A stretch of DNA of 64,000 bases from Roseovarius salinarum (GTDB taxonomy: Bacteria > Pseudomonadota > Alphaproteobacteria > Rhodobacterales > Rhodobacteraceae). Location of the stretch: assembly GCF_002834145.1 (NCBI RefSeq), contig NZ_PHNT01000006.1, positions 62,001 through 126,000 on the forward strand. The letters are read 5' to 3'. How positions within the stretch are numbered: the first letter of the stretch is position 1; each line of letters starts with the position of its first letter. A program made the translations under genes and the position numbers. The notes under the pieces are model-generated. The model was not told where the DNA came from. It saw only the letters and a list, made by a program, of their open reading frames with translations, and did not search any database. Of the stretch, positions 35,560 to 43,854 are shown in pieces.

Positions 35560-38007
35560 ATGACTGATATCCCCCGGAAGGCCCGCGCCGTCATCATCGG
35601 CGGCGGCGTGATCGGTTGCTCCGTCGCCTATCACCTGGCGCGGCAGGGCTGGCAGGACGTGGTGCTGCTCGAGCGCAAGCAGCTGACCAGCGGCACGACG
35701 TGGCATGCCGCCGGATTGATCGCGCAACTTCGGGCCACGGCCAACATGACCCGGCTGGCGAAGTACAGCCAGGAGCTTTACGGCAGCCTGGAGGACGAGA
35801 CCGGCGTCGCCACGGGGTTCCGGCGCGTGGGGTCCGTCATGGTGGCGCTGACCGAATCGCGGCGCGAGGAGATACACCGGCAGGCGGCCATGGCGCGCGC
35901 CTTCGGCGTCGAGGTCGAGGAGATCGGCACCGACGATGTCGCGCGGATGTATCCGCACGTTAACACTGACGGCATGACCGGCGCGGTCTGGCTGCCGAAG
36001 GATGGGCAGGGCGACCCCACCGGCATCGCGCTGGCTCTGGCCAAGGGGGCACGCGCCAGCGGCGCGCTGATCCGCGAGCGCGTGAAGGTCACCGGCATCA
36101 CCCGCGACGGCCGCCGCGCCACCGGCGTGGAGTGGCAGGCCGCGGACGGCACCGCCGGCCACGTCGCCACCGATCACGTCGTCAACTGCGCCGGCATGTG
36201 GGGCCGCGAGGTGGGGCGCATGGCCGGCACCAATGTGCCGCTGCACGCATGCGAGCATTTCTACATCGTCTCGGAAGCCATCGAGGGGCTGGGGGCGTTG
36301 CCGGTGCTGCGGGTGCCGGACGAATGCGCCTACTACAAGGAGGACGCGGGCAAGATCCTTCTGGGTGCTTTCGAACCCGAGGCAAAGCCCTGGGGCATGG
36401 ACGGCATCCCCGACGATTTCGAGTTCGACCAGTTGCCCGAGGACCTGGACCATTTCGAGCCCATTCTCGAGAAGGCGGTAAACCGCGTGCCGATGCTGGC
36501 CGAGGCGGGCATCCACACCTTCTTCAACGGGCCCGAGAGCTTTACGCCCGACGACGCCTACCACCTCGGGCTGTGCCCGGAAATGGACAACGTCTGGGTC
36601 GCTGCCGGGTTCAACTCGATCGGCATCCAGTCCGCGGGCGGTGCGGGCATGGCGCTGGCCAGGTGGATGGACGCGGGCGCGCGCCCTTTCGACCTGGGCG
36701 ACGTGGACATCGCGCGCATGCAGCCCTTCCAGGGCAACGCGCGCTACCTGCGCGCCCGCGCGACCGAGGTGCCGGGCCTGCTCTACGCCGACCACTACCC
36801 CTACCGGCAGAAGGAAACGGCGCGGGGCGTGCGCCGCTCACCGGTGCACGCGCAGCTGCTGGAGCACGGCGCGGTGATGGGCGAGGCGGCCGGCTGGGAG
36901 CGCGCCAACTGGTTCGCCGACGCCGGGCAGGTGCCCGAGTACCGCTATTCGTGGGTGCGGCAGAACTGGTTCGGCAACGCCGCGGCCGAGCATCGCGCGA
37001 TCCGCGAGGGTGCGGGGCTTTACGACATGTCGAGCTTCGGCAAGATCCGCGTGGAGGGGCCGGACGCCGAGGCCTTCCTCGACCACGTCTGCGGCGGTGA
37101 CATGGCCGTGCCGGCGGGCAGGATCGTCTATACCCAGTTCCTCAATCCCGCGGGCGGGATCGAGGCCGACGTGACGGTCACGCGGCTGTCGGAAACGGCC
37201 TATCTGGTGGTGACGCCCGCGGCCACGCGGGTGGCCGACCAGACATGGCTGCGCCGGCACCTGGGCGATTCCCGGGCGGTGATCACCGACGTGACGGCCG
37301 CCGAGGGCGTGCTGGCGGTGATGGGGCCGCGTGCGCGGGAGGTGATGCAGGCGGTTTCGCCCGCGGATTTCTCGAACGCGGCCAACCCTTTCGGTACCGC
37401 GCGGGAGATCGAGATCGGCATGGGGCTGGCGCGGGTGCATCGCGTGAGCTACGTCGGCGAGCTGGGCTGGGAGGTCTACGTTGGCGCGGACATGGCCCCG
37501 CACGTCTTCGAAACCCTGATGGCGGCGGGGCCGGACCACGGGCTCAAGCCGTGCGGCCTGCATGCCATGGACAGCTGCCGCATCGAGAAGGGTTTCCGGC
37601 ACTTCGGCCACGACATCACCTGCGAGGACCACGTTCTCGAGGCCGGCCTCGGCTTTGCCGTCAAGACCGGCAAGCCCGATTTCATCGGCCGCGACGCGGT
37701 GCTGCGCAAGCGCGAGGAGGGGCTGCGCCACCGCATGGTGCAGTTTCGCCTGACCGAGCCGGAGCCGCTGCTCTATCACAACGAGCCGCTGATCCGCGAC
37801 GGCCGGATCGTGGGCTACCTGACCTCGGGCAACTACGGGCATTTCCTGGGGGGCGCCGTGGGTCTTGGATACGTGCCCTGTGCGGGCGAAACGGCCGAGG
37901 AGGTGTTGGCCTCGTCCTACGAGATCGATGTGGCCGGCCGGCGGGTTCCGGCCGAGGCCAGCCTGAAGCCGATGCACGACCCCCGCGCGGCCCGCATGAA
38001 GGCGTGA
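35560..38007 (+). CDS. FAD-GcvT oxidoreductase, dimethylglycine dehydrogenase-like (second copy)
   Basis: An 815-residue paralogue of the protein encoded at 30574-33018. The flavin site is AVIIGGGVIGCSVAYHLARQG and the expected covalent-FAD histidine lies in TTWHAAGL (H49), followed by IAQLRATANMTRLAKYSQELY, the version seen in dimethylglycine and sarcosine dehydrogenases. Residues about 490-810 form the tetrahydrofolate-dependent GcvT domain ending with KPMHDPRAARM. CAAGAGG precedes the ATG at 35560. It would demethylate dimethylglycine or a related secondary/tertiary amine, producing methylene-THF. Reasonable assignment; exact substrate not proven. Confidence 0.88.
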   Translation: MTDIPRKARAVIIGGGVIGCSVAYHLARQGWQDVVLLERKQLTSGTTWHAAGLIAQLRATANMTRLAKYSQELYGSLEDETGVATGFRRVGSVMVALTESRREEIHRQAAMARAFGVEVEEIGTDDVARMYPHVNTDGMTGAVWLPKDGQGDPTGIALALAKGARASGALIRERVKVTGITRDGRRATGVEWQAADGTAGHVATDHVVNCAGMWGREVGRMAGTNVPLHACEHFYIVSEAIEGLGALPVLRVPDECAYYKEDAGKILLGAFEPEAKPWGMDGIPDDFEFDQLPEDLDHFEPILEKAVNRVPMLAEAGIHTFFNGPESFTPDDAYHLGLCPEMDNVWVAAGFNSIGIQSAGGAGMALARWMDAGARPFDLGDVDIARMQPFQGNARYLRARATEVPGLLYADHYPYRQKETARGVRRSPVHAQLLEHGAVMGEAAGWERANWFADAGQVPEYRYSWVRQNWFGNAAAEHRAIREGAGLYDMSSFGKIRVEGPDAEAFLDHVCGGDMAVPAGRIVYTQFLNPAGGIEADVTVTRLSETAYLVVTPAATRVADQTWLRRHLGDSRAVITDVTAAEGVLAVMGPRAREVMQAVSPADFSNAANPFGTAREIEIGMGLARVHRVSYVGELGWEVYVGADMAPHVFETLMAAGPDHGLKPCGLHAMDSCRIEKGFRHFGHDITCEDHVLEAGLGFAVKTGKPDFIGRDAVLRKREEGLRHRMVQFRLTEPEPLLYHNEPLIRDGRIVGYLTSGNYGHFLGGAVGLGYVPCAGETAEEVLASSYEIDVAGRRVPAEASLKPMHDPRAARMKA

Positions 38008-38024
38008 CCCCGTCCGGGCGGTGC

Positions 38025-38115
38025 GCGGCTGCGCCGCGCGCGCGATGTCTCGTCCGCGGCCTGCGGCCGCGTCCTCGGGGCGCCTCCGGCGGGAGTATTT
38101 CGGCCAAGGTGAATG
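38025..38115 (+). repeat. Intergenic dispersed repeat, copy B (double hairpin plus GGGAGTATTT core)
   Basis: Two consecutive GC-rich hairpins with a TGC loop occur (GCGCGGC/GCCGCGC around 38033-38049, then CGCGGCC/GGCCGCG near 38056-38072). They are followed by GCGCCTCCGGCGGGAGTATT and CGGCCAAGGTGAA (38079-38113). It lies between the operon end at 38007 and rluA. The core is nearly identical to copies at 10391-10438 and 55113-55152. Confidence 0.6.
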
Positions 38116-38160
38116 GCCGGGGGCGTGGCATGGCGCGCCGTCCTCGTGTAGAGGGGCGGC

Positions 38161-38805
38161 ATGGAGGATTACGCCCCGCCCGACGCGCCACCGGAGGTGC
38201 TGCACGCCGACCACGAGCTTCTGGTGGTCGACAAGCCCGCCGGGCTGCTGTCGGTGCCCGGCAAGGATGCGCATCTTGCCGACTGCCTGCTGGCGCGCGT
38301 GCAGGCCGTGCACCCCGAGGCGCTGCTGGTGCACCGGCTGGACCGGGACACCTCGGGGGTGATGGTCTTCGCGCTCACGCCGCACGCGCAGCGGCATCTG
38401 GGCCTGCAGTTCGAGAAGCGGCAGGCGAAGAAGACCTATGTCGCGCGGGTCGCGGGGCGGCTTGAACCCAGGACCGGCACGGTGGATCTGCCGTTGGTCG
38501 TGGACTGGCCGAACCGGCCGCGCCAGACCGTCTGTCACGAGACGGGCCGTGCCGCGGTGACCGACTGGCGCGTGCAGCGCCACGGCGACGGCGAGACGCG
38601 GGTCAGGCTGATGCCGAAGACCGGGCGGAGCCACCAGTTGCGGGTGCACATGCTGGCGCTGGGGCACCCGATACTCGGCGATCCGCTTTATGCCGAGGGG
38701 GCGTTGGCGGATCATCCGCGGCTGATGCTGCATTCCGAGGAGCTGCGCCTGCGCCACCCCGATGGCGGCGCCGGGGTGCGGTTCCGCGCGCCGCCGCCGT
38801 TCTAG
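38161..38805 (+). CDS. RluA-family pseudouridine synthase
   Basis: A 214-residue RNA pseudouridine synthase with the catalytic aspartate in LLVHRLDRDTSGVMVFALT (the HRLDxxTSG motif). Upstream is LLVVDKPAGLLSVPG and downstream MPKTGRSHQLRVHMLALGHPILGD. It has no S4 domain, so it resembles RluA (23S U746 / tRNA U32) more than RluC or RluD; the exact target is unproven. Its stop codon TAG is shared as a palindromic CTAG with the convergent kinase-like gene (38802-38805). Confidence 0.88.
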   Translation: MEDYAPPDAPPEVLHADHELLVVDKPAGLLSVPGKDAHLADCLLARVQAVHPEALLVHRLDRDTSGVMVFALTPHAQRHLGLQFEKRQAKKTYVARVAGRLEPRTGTVDLPLVVDWPNRPRQTVCHETGRAAVTDWRVQRHGDGETRVRLMPKTGRSHQLRVHMLALGHPILGDPLYAEGALADHPRLMLHSEELRLRHPDGGAGVRFRAPPPF

Positions 38806-39851
38806 GATTTCAGCACGCGGTCGGTGAGGTTCAGTCGGCCGGCGACGATGGGCGCGAGCGCCTCGGCCAGCTCCGGGTCGCCCGCCTGCAGTTGAGCGAG
38901 CTCGTCGAGGCGGTTGGCCGCCACGAGGTGCAGCGCATCAAGCCGCACGCTGCCGTCGCGGTGGCGGGGCAGGCGCGCCACGGGCTGGACCAGCTCGGGC
39001 CCCGGTGCGGGGGCGAGCGCGGTGATCTCACCGGGCGCAAGGCCGGTCTCGACGAAGGCGTAAAGGCCCACGCCCTTGGCGGGCAGGGCGAAGGGGCAGA
39101 CGGCGACCTCGCCGATGCGCGGGTGGGCGGTGAGCGCGGCGCGCAGCGCGGGTGCCTCGGCGGTCATCCGGTCGCCCGTGCCTTCGCTGTCGCGCCAGTT
39201 CATCAGCCGGCGCGTGACGAAGTTGTAGAGTTTCTTGCCGGTGGCCATCCAGATGCGCGACGGCAGCGCCTTGCGCGCGAGCATCCGCTTCTCCGCCGGG
39301 GTCAGGAGGTGAGGCGCGAAGGCGCGCTTCTGCTTGAGAAGGTGGCGCAGATCCTCGCGCGCCATGGTGCGGAAAAGCCGCCCGCGGCGGCGGTGCACCG
39401 AGGCCAGCTGGAAGTCGATCACCGCGGCGCGGCCCTCCGGCGTCATCAGCCAGTTCTGCGGTTTGGCGATGTCGTTGTGCGTCACGCCCGCGCGTCGCAT
39501 CTGGCGCAGCAGGCGGCGCGCGTCGCGATACCATGCGGGATCCTCCGGCCGGGCCAGGTGCAGCGGGGTGCCGCGCGTCCAGCTGCGCAGCAGGCCCGTG
39601 CGGTCCACCCTCACGAGAACAGGGCAGCCCTCGATCTCCTGCACGGCGCGCAGGCCCCGGATCTCGCGCCGCGCCAGCGCCCAGGCGAGCGGGCGCGCGT
39701 AAGACGGCACGCCGTCCAGCCGGCGCAGGACGACGGGGAAATCCGCCACGCCCTCGAGGTGGCCGGAAACGGTTTCCGAGAACACGTCACGCTTGTGCAC
39801 CGTCTCGGGAACGAAGGGGGCCTGGGCGATATCGTCGGGCAGGGTGGCCAT
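38802..39851 (-). CDS. Kinase-like protein with adenylate-forming-enzyme C-terminal-like domain
   Basis: A 349-residue protein. Residues about 40-200 look like a small protein/LPS-kinase fold: catalytic loop GVTHNDIAKPQNWL (H-x-D-x-x-x-x-N pattern) and IDFQLA in place of DFG. The residue range about 245-330 resembles the AMP-binding_C domain of acyl-CoA synthetases: LTAHPRIGEVAVCPFALPAKGVGLYAFVETG, then LPRHRDGSVRLDAL, where the catalytic lysine of the usual P(K/R)(T)xSGK motif is not present. Both halves could be non-enzymatic or act on a lipid/polysaccharide. It lies beside glycosyltransferases. Homology of the tail is by eye and less certain. Confidence 0.65.
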   Translation of the reverse strand: MATLPDDIAQAPFVPETVHKRDVFSETVSGHLEGVADFPVVLRRLDGVPSYARPLAWALARREIRGLRAVQEIEGCPVLVRVDRTGLLRSWTRGTPLHLARPEDPAWYRDARRLLRQMRRAGVTHNDIAKPQNWLMTPEGRAAVIDFQLASVHRRRGRLFRTMAREDLRHLLKQKRAFAPHLLTPAEKRMLARKALPSRIWMATGKKLYNFVTRRLMNWRDSEGTGDRMTAEAPALRAALTAHPRIGEVAVCPFALPAKGVGLYAFVETGLAPGEITALAPAPGPELVQPVARLPRHRDGSVRLDALHLVAANRLDELAQLQAGDPELAEALAPIVAGRLNLTDRVLKS

Positions 39852-39901
39852 GGGGCTGTCATAGGCGCTTTGCGCGGCCGGGAAAACCCGGCGGGGGCGC
39901 G

Positions 39902-40750
39902 TCACAGGCGCAGCCACGCGTCGGGGCATATGTCGGGGTTGGACAGCGCCGCGTCCCCGAACCACGCCCTGGGGGCGACGACGTGCTTGGTCTCCGACGG
40001 GTTGAGCCACGCCCCCCACCACGAGAACGAGGAGTTGGCGATCACGTTGTGCGCGCACAGCGACATCAGGTGAAGGTCGAAGTGGCCGCGGCTTTCGTCG
40101 TTGATGTCGACGACCACCGTTTCCGCGCCGAGCTCGAGGTTGGCGCGCGCCCAGCCCGGGTCATTGGAAAAGACGAAACAGGTCAGCGGCCCGTTCACAC
40201 GGGCGGCGATCGCCTCGACCGCGGCGCGATAGTAGGCCGGCGAACAGGTGCCGTGCCCGCCCGAGGCGATGTAATCGCCGCGTCGGACATGCACCGCCAC
40301 GGGCTGCTCGGTGCGCGCGATCCGCTCGGCCATCGCGGCATTGGCCGGGTCGAGCGGCGTGGTGAACTGGAGATCGCGGCGCAGTTGCTCGGCGATGGGG
40401 GCGAAATATTTCTCGGACTGCCAGTAGCCGTGCAGGTAGCTGCCGTCGGGGATGTCGAAGAAGGCCGGATCGAATCCCAGCTCGCGTTCGCGCCGGAATC
40501 GCGGCCGCCGGCCAGCGGCGCGCCAGAGGGCGTAGCGCACGGGCGCCTGGAATTTCGCCGGGGGAAGGGTGGGCGGCGGCACGGTGCGGGCGTTGGCGAA
40601 ATGTTCGAAGCAGTTGCCCCAGTCGTGGAGCAGCGTGACGTAGCGGTCGTCGAGCGCGAGCTCGACGCCCAGGTGATCGGCCAGCGCGCGCCCGGCCGCG
40701 TACTGGAACAACTGGTTGCCCGCGCGTCCGAAAAGCCGTGCGATGATCAT
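39902..40750 (-). CDS. GT11-type (alpha-1,2-fucosyltransferase-like) glycosyltransferase
   Basis: A 282-residue glycosyltransferase of the GT11 family. Diagnostic features are LFGRAGNQLFQYAAGRALADHLG at the start (usual G-x-G-N-Q-x-F-Q-Y), VAVHVRRGDYI (the H-x-R-R-G-D-Y nucleotide-sugar motif) and SSFSWWGAWLN near the C-terminus. It probably adds fucose or a related deoxy sugar to a cell-surface polysaccharide. The start is the ATG at 40748-40750, overlapping the GT25 stop by four bases. Part of the ALDH-GT25-GT11 set. Confidence 0.85.
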   Translation of the reverse strand: MIIARLFGRAGNQLFQYAAGRALADHLGVELALDDRYVTLLHDWGNCFEHFANARTVPPPTLPPAKFQAPVRYALWRAAGRRPRFRRERELGFDPAFFDIPDGSYLHGYWQSEKYFAPIAEQLRRDLQFTTPLDPANAAMAERIARTEQPVAVHVRRGDYIASGGHGTCSPAYYRAAVEAIAARVNGPLTCFVFSNDPGWARANLELGAETVVVDINDESRGHFDLHLMSLCAHNVIANSSFSWWGAWLNPSETKHVVAPRAWFGDAALSNPDICPDAWLRL

Positions 40751-41514
40751 GCGTGTCCCCGTGGCATGCCGGCGGGATGGGGCGCGCGGCTGGCGCGGGC
40801 GAAGCGCTTCACCGCCGCGCGATAACGCAGGCGCGCGCATTCGCGCCCCAGTTTCTGCCAGACCGGGCGCGTGTCGCCCTGGATCGTGGAACCGTCCAGT
40901 TCGCCCGCGATATCGCGCACGCCGGAGGGGAAGACCGCGCCCGGCCTCAGCCCGGTGTGCCAGTGGCTTTGCACGAGCGTGTCCACGGGCCGGTCGAACC
41001 CGGGTGCCGCTGCCAGCAGCCGGCCCGCGGCCCCGCGCGTGAGGAGCTGCGCCGTGGTCCGCAGGCCCGGCACCTGCGGGATGACGAGAGTGCAGTCGCC
41101 GCGCGTCTCGACGTGGCGGGCCGGGCCGCGGTGGGGGCGGGTCTGCAACTGGATGTAGCCCAGCGTCGGCAGGTGGTCGGTTGACAGCGCAAGCGCGGTG
41201 TCGAAGCTAGGCCGGTCGAGCGTCGCGTCGTCCTCGATGATCAGCGCGGCGTCGAGATCGCGGTCCTGCATTTCGGTCCAGATCCGCTTGTGGCTGAGCG
41301 AGCAGCCCAGCTCACCCGTTTTCAGCACGAAGGGATAGCGCGGCGCGAACAGGTCGCGCGCGCGTTCCTCGGCCGCCTCCTCCGCACTCAGCGCGGCACC
41401 GTCCACGGCCGGCCAGATCTCGCCCGGCACGCCGCAGTCCTGCAACAGCCGGTGCGCGTTCTCGCGCCGCGCCGTCGCCCGGCTCAGGTGCAGGATGAAC
41501 GCGTGAAGACGCAC
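40747..41514 (-). CDS. Glycosyltransferase family 25 (LPS-type)
   Basis: A 255-residue glycosyltransferase of family 25 (Glyco_transf_25), which includes lipooligosaccharide galactosyltransferases. The opening LHAFILHLSRATARRENAHRLL matches the usual V-I-N-L-x-R-x-x-x-R pattern. LKTGELGCSLSHKRIW and the acidic metal motif ALIIEDDATLD are present at residues about 65-95. The start is GTG 41512-41514, one base after the aldehyde dehydrogenase stop, and the C-terminus overlaps the GT11 ATG. The acceptor is unknown. Confidence 0.85.
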   Translation of the reverse strand: MRLHAFILHLSRATARRENAHRLLQDCGVPGEIWPAVDGAALSAEEAAEERARDLFAPRYPFVLKTGELGCSLSHKRIWTEMQDRDLDAALIIEDDATLDRPSFDTALALSTDHLPTLGYIQLQTRPHRGPARHVETRGDCTLVIPQVPGLRTTAQLLTRGAAGRLLAAAPGFDRPVDTLVQSHWHTGLRPGAVFPSGVRDIAGELDGSTIQGDTRPVWQKLGRECARLRYRAAVKRFARASRAPHPAGMPRGHA

Positions 41515-41515
41515 G

Positions 41516-42958
41516 TCAGGCGCCTTCGGTCCACCCCGACACGGCCTTGACCTCGAGGAAATCCTCGATGCCCCAGGCGCCGCCTTCGCGGCCGTGGCCC
41601 GATTGCTTCATGCCGCCGAAGGGCGCGCCCAGCCCGCGCGGCTGGCCGTTCATCTCGACCATGCCCGACCGCAGGGCGCGTGCCACGCGGTTGGCGCGCG
41701 CGCCGTCCTGCGTCTGAACGTAGTTCGTCAGCCCGTAGGGCGTGTCGTTGGCGATCTCGATGCCGTCGGCCTCGCCGTCGAAGGGGATGATCGACAGGAC
41801 CGGGCCGAAGATTTCCTCGCGCGCGATGGTCATGTCATTGCTGACATCGGCAAAGACCGTGGGCTTGACGAAATAGCCGCGGTTGAACCCCTCGGGCCGA
41901 CCGGTGCCGCCGGCCACCAGCCGGGCGCCCTCGTCGATGCCCGTCTGGATGAGGTCCTGGATCTTGTCGAACTGGGTTTCGTTGACCACGGGGCCGATGT
42001 GGCGGCCTTCCTCGTTGCTGGGGCCCACGGCGATCTTGCCGGCCATCTCGGCGGCGGCCTCGACCGTTTCGTCGTAGATCGACCGTTCCACCAGCATCCG
42101 CGTGGGCGCGTTGCAGGACTGCCCGGAGTTGTTCATGCAGTGCAGCACGCCGCGCTTGACCGCCTTCTCGTCGGCGTCCGCGAAGATCAGGTTGGCGCCC
42201 TTGCCGCCCAGTTCGAGGCTTACGCGTTTGAGCGAGTCGGCGGCCGTCCTCGAGATCAGCCGCCCCGCCCGGCTGGAGCCGGTGAACGAGATCATGTCGA
42301 TGTCTCCGTGCGCGGACATCTGGCTGCCCACGCCCGCGCCGTCGCCGTTGACAAGGTTGAACACGCCCGGCGGGAAGCCGGCCTCGTCGATCATCTCGGC
42401 GAACAGCATTGCCGACAGCGGCGACTCCTCGGACGGCTTGAGCACCATGGTGCAGCCGGCGACCATCGCGGCGCCGACCTTCAGCGTGATCTGGTTCATC
42501 GGCCAGTTCCACGGCGTGATCATGCCCACCACGCCCACCGGTTCCAGGATGATTCGGTCATTCGGCGCGTGCTCGCCCAGCGGGCGGATGAAATCGAAAT
42601 TCTCGCCGGCCTTCAGGAACCCCTTCATGTTGCCGAGCCCGGCGCCGACCTGCGCCTGCCGGGACAGGTCGATGGGCGCGCCCATCTCGCGGCTGATGGC
42701 CTGCGCCATGTCCTCGGCGCGCGCCTTGTAGATTCCGTAGAGCTTTTCCAGCAGCGCCAGGCGCTCGGCCGGCGGCGTGGCCATCCAGCCGGGGAAGGCG
42801 GCGCGCGCCGCTGCGACGGCGGCGTCGGTGTCGGCCTGCCCGCCCAGCGAGATCACGGCGCAGGGGTCCTCGGTCGAGGGGTCGATCACCTTGTGGTCCG
42901 ACGGTGCCACCGGGTCGACCCATGCGCCGTTGACGTAGAACTGCCGCTTCTCGATCAT
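41516..42958 (-). CDS. Aldehyde dehydrogenase family protein
   Basis: A 480-residue NAD(P)-dependent aldehyde dehydrogenase. The catalytic cysteine is in NNSGQSCNAPTRM and the general-base glutamate in SLELGGKGAN. ITPWNWPMNQITLKVGAA, MVLKPSEESP and FTGSSRAGR are the cofactor-binding blocks, and GGMKQSGHGREGG the C-terminal motif. GGGAG lies before the ATG at 42956-42958. The two glycosyltransferase genes follow with almost no gap. Whether the three act in one pathway is not evident. Substrate unknown. Confidence 0.92.
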   Translation of the reverse strand: MIEKRQFYVNGAWVDPVAPSDHKVIDPSTEDPCAVISLGGQADTDAAVAAARAAFPGWMATPPAERLALLEKLYGIYKARAEDMAQAISREMGAPIDLSRQAQVGAGLGNMKGFLKAGENFDFIRPLGEHAPNDRIILEPVGVVGMITPWNWPMNQITLKVGAAMVAGCTMVLKPSEESPLSAMLFAEMIDEAGFPPGVFNLVNGDGAGVGSQMSAHGDIDMISFTGSSRAGRLISRTAADSLKRVSLELGGKGANLIFADADEKAVKRGVLHCMNNSGQSCNAPTRMLVERSIYDETVEAAAEMAGKIAVGPSNEEGRHIGPVVNETQFDKIQDLIQTGIDEGARLVAGGTGRPEGFNRGYFVKPTVFADVSNDMTIAREEIFGPVLSIIPFDGEADGIEIANDTPYGLTNYVQTQDGARANRVARALRSGMVEMNGQPRGLGAPFGGMKQSGHGREGGAWGIEDFLEVKAVSGWTEGA

Positions 42959-43080
42959 GCTCAAAACTCCCTTGCCCGTGAGACTGCCCGGCGCGTGCCG
43001 GCGGTCCGGCACGCCCATGCCCGACAGGCGACACATTGTCATCCGGCCCACGGGGCTTCAAGGGAGGGGGTGCAAAACGC

Positions 43081-43100
43081 CCGAGAAGGTTTTATCTCGG
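43081..43100. promoter_or_regulatory. Short inverted repeat upstream of the peroxiredoxin gene
   Basis: CCGAGA (43081-43086) and TCTCGG (43095-43100) flank the eight bases AGGTTTTA, about 40 bases before the peroxiredoxin start. It may be an operator or a hairpin in the leader. The AT-rich centre in GC-rich surroundings is the only reason to note it; no known regulator site is claimed. Confidence 0.3.
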
Positions 43101-43142
43101 CACCGGAATATGAGCCAACCCAACCCGGAAAGGACCGAAGAC

Positions 43143-43796
43143 ATGGGACTGCGCATCAACGACACGATTCCGAACCTGACCGTGGAAACCGATCAGGGCA
43201 CCTTCGACCTTCATGACTGGATCGGCGACAGCTGGGCGATCCTGTTCTCGCATCCCAAGGATTTCACGCCCGTCTGCACGACCGAGTTCGGCGCCGTGGC
43301 CAAGCTGGCCGCCGAGTGGGACAAGCGCGGCTGCAAGGTGATCGGCGTTTCGGTCGACAGCGCCGAGGACCACAAGAAATGGAAGGGCGACATCGAGAAG
43401 ACCGCCAACACCCAGGCCGGGTTCCCGATCATTGCCGACGTGGGCCTCGAGGTGTCCAAGGCCTTCGACATGCTGCCTGCCGAGGCCTATCTGCCCGACG
43501 GCCGCACGCCCGCCGACAGCGCCACCGTGCGCAGCGTGTTCATCATGGACCCGCAGAAGAAGCTGCGCCTGTCGATGACCTACCCGATGAACGTGGGCCG
43601 CAACTTCGCCGAGGTGCTGCGCGCGCTGGATGCCCTGCAAATGGCCGACGGCAAGGGCGTTGCGACGCCCGCGGACTGGACCGCCGGGCAGGACGTGATC
43701 ATCCCGCCGTCGGTCAGCGACGCGGATGCGAAGGCACAATTCGGCGAGTTCGACGCCGAGCTGCCCTACCTGCGCTGGACCAAGGCGCCGGCCTGA
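43143..43796 (+). CDS. 1-Cys peroxiredoxin (Prx6-type)
   Basis: A 217-residue thiol peroxidase of the AhpC/TSA superfamily, Prx6 subgroup. The peroxidatic cysteine lies in FTPVCTTEFG (C45), the form seen in 1-Cys enzymes, and the C-terminal extension (PADWTAGQDVIIPPSVSDADAKAQF) is typical of that group. No resolving Cys of the AhpC type is visible. GGAAAGGACC lies before the ATG at 43143. It ends in a strong terminator shared with the convergent propeller-protein gene. Confidence 0.92.
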   Translation: MGLRINDTIPNLTVETDQGTFDLHDWIGDSWAILFSHPKDFTPVCTTEFGAVAKLAAEWDKRGCKVIGVSVDSAEDHKKWKGDIEKTANTQAGFPIIADVGLEVSKAFDMLPAEAYLPDGRTPADSATVRSVFIMDPQKKLRLSMTYPMNVGRNFAEVLRALDALQMADGKGVATPADWTAGQDVIIPPSVSDADAKAQFGEFDAELPYLRWTKAPA

Positions 43797-43821
43797 GGGC
43801 TTCGGCCGCATCACGCATGAC

Positions 43822-43850
43822 AAGGCCCCGCCGCCGCGCGGGGCCTTTCG
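43822..43850 (+). terminator. Intrinsic terminator between peroxiredoxin and propeller-protein genes
   Basis: Perfect 10-bp stem AAGGCCCCGC (43822-43831) / GCGGGGCCTT (43838-43847) with a 6-base loop and TTTCG after it on the plus strand. The A residues at the base make it partly bidirectional for the convergent gene ending at 43855. Confidence 0.8.
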
Positions 43851-43854
43851 CGTT

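Noticed and set aside
35541..35565. Eight-codon upstream ORF overlapping the second FAD-GcvT start
   Set aside because: Its ATG has no ribosome binding site and it probably exists only because AAGAGG forms part of the real site.
41594..43216. 540-codon plus-strand frame opposite the aldehyde dehydrogenase
   Set aside because: Shadow of the dehydrogenase; His/Arg-rich, no motif, no start signal.
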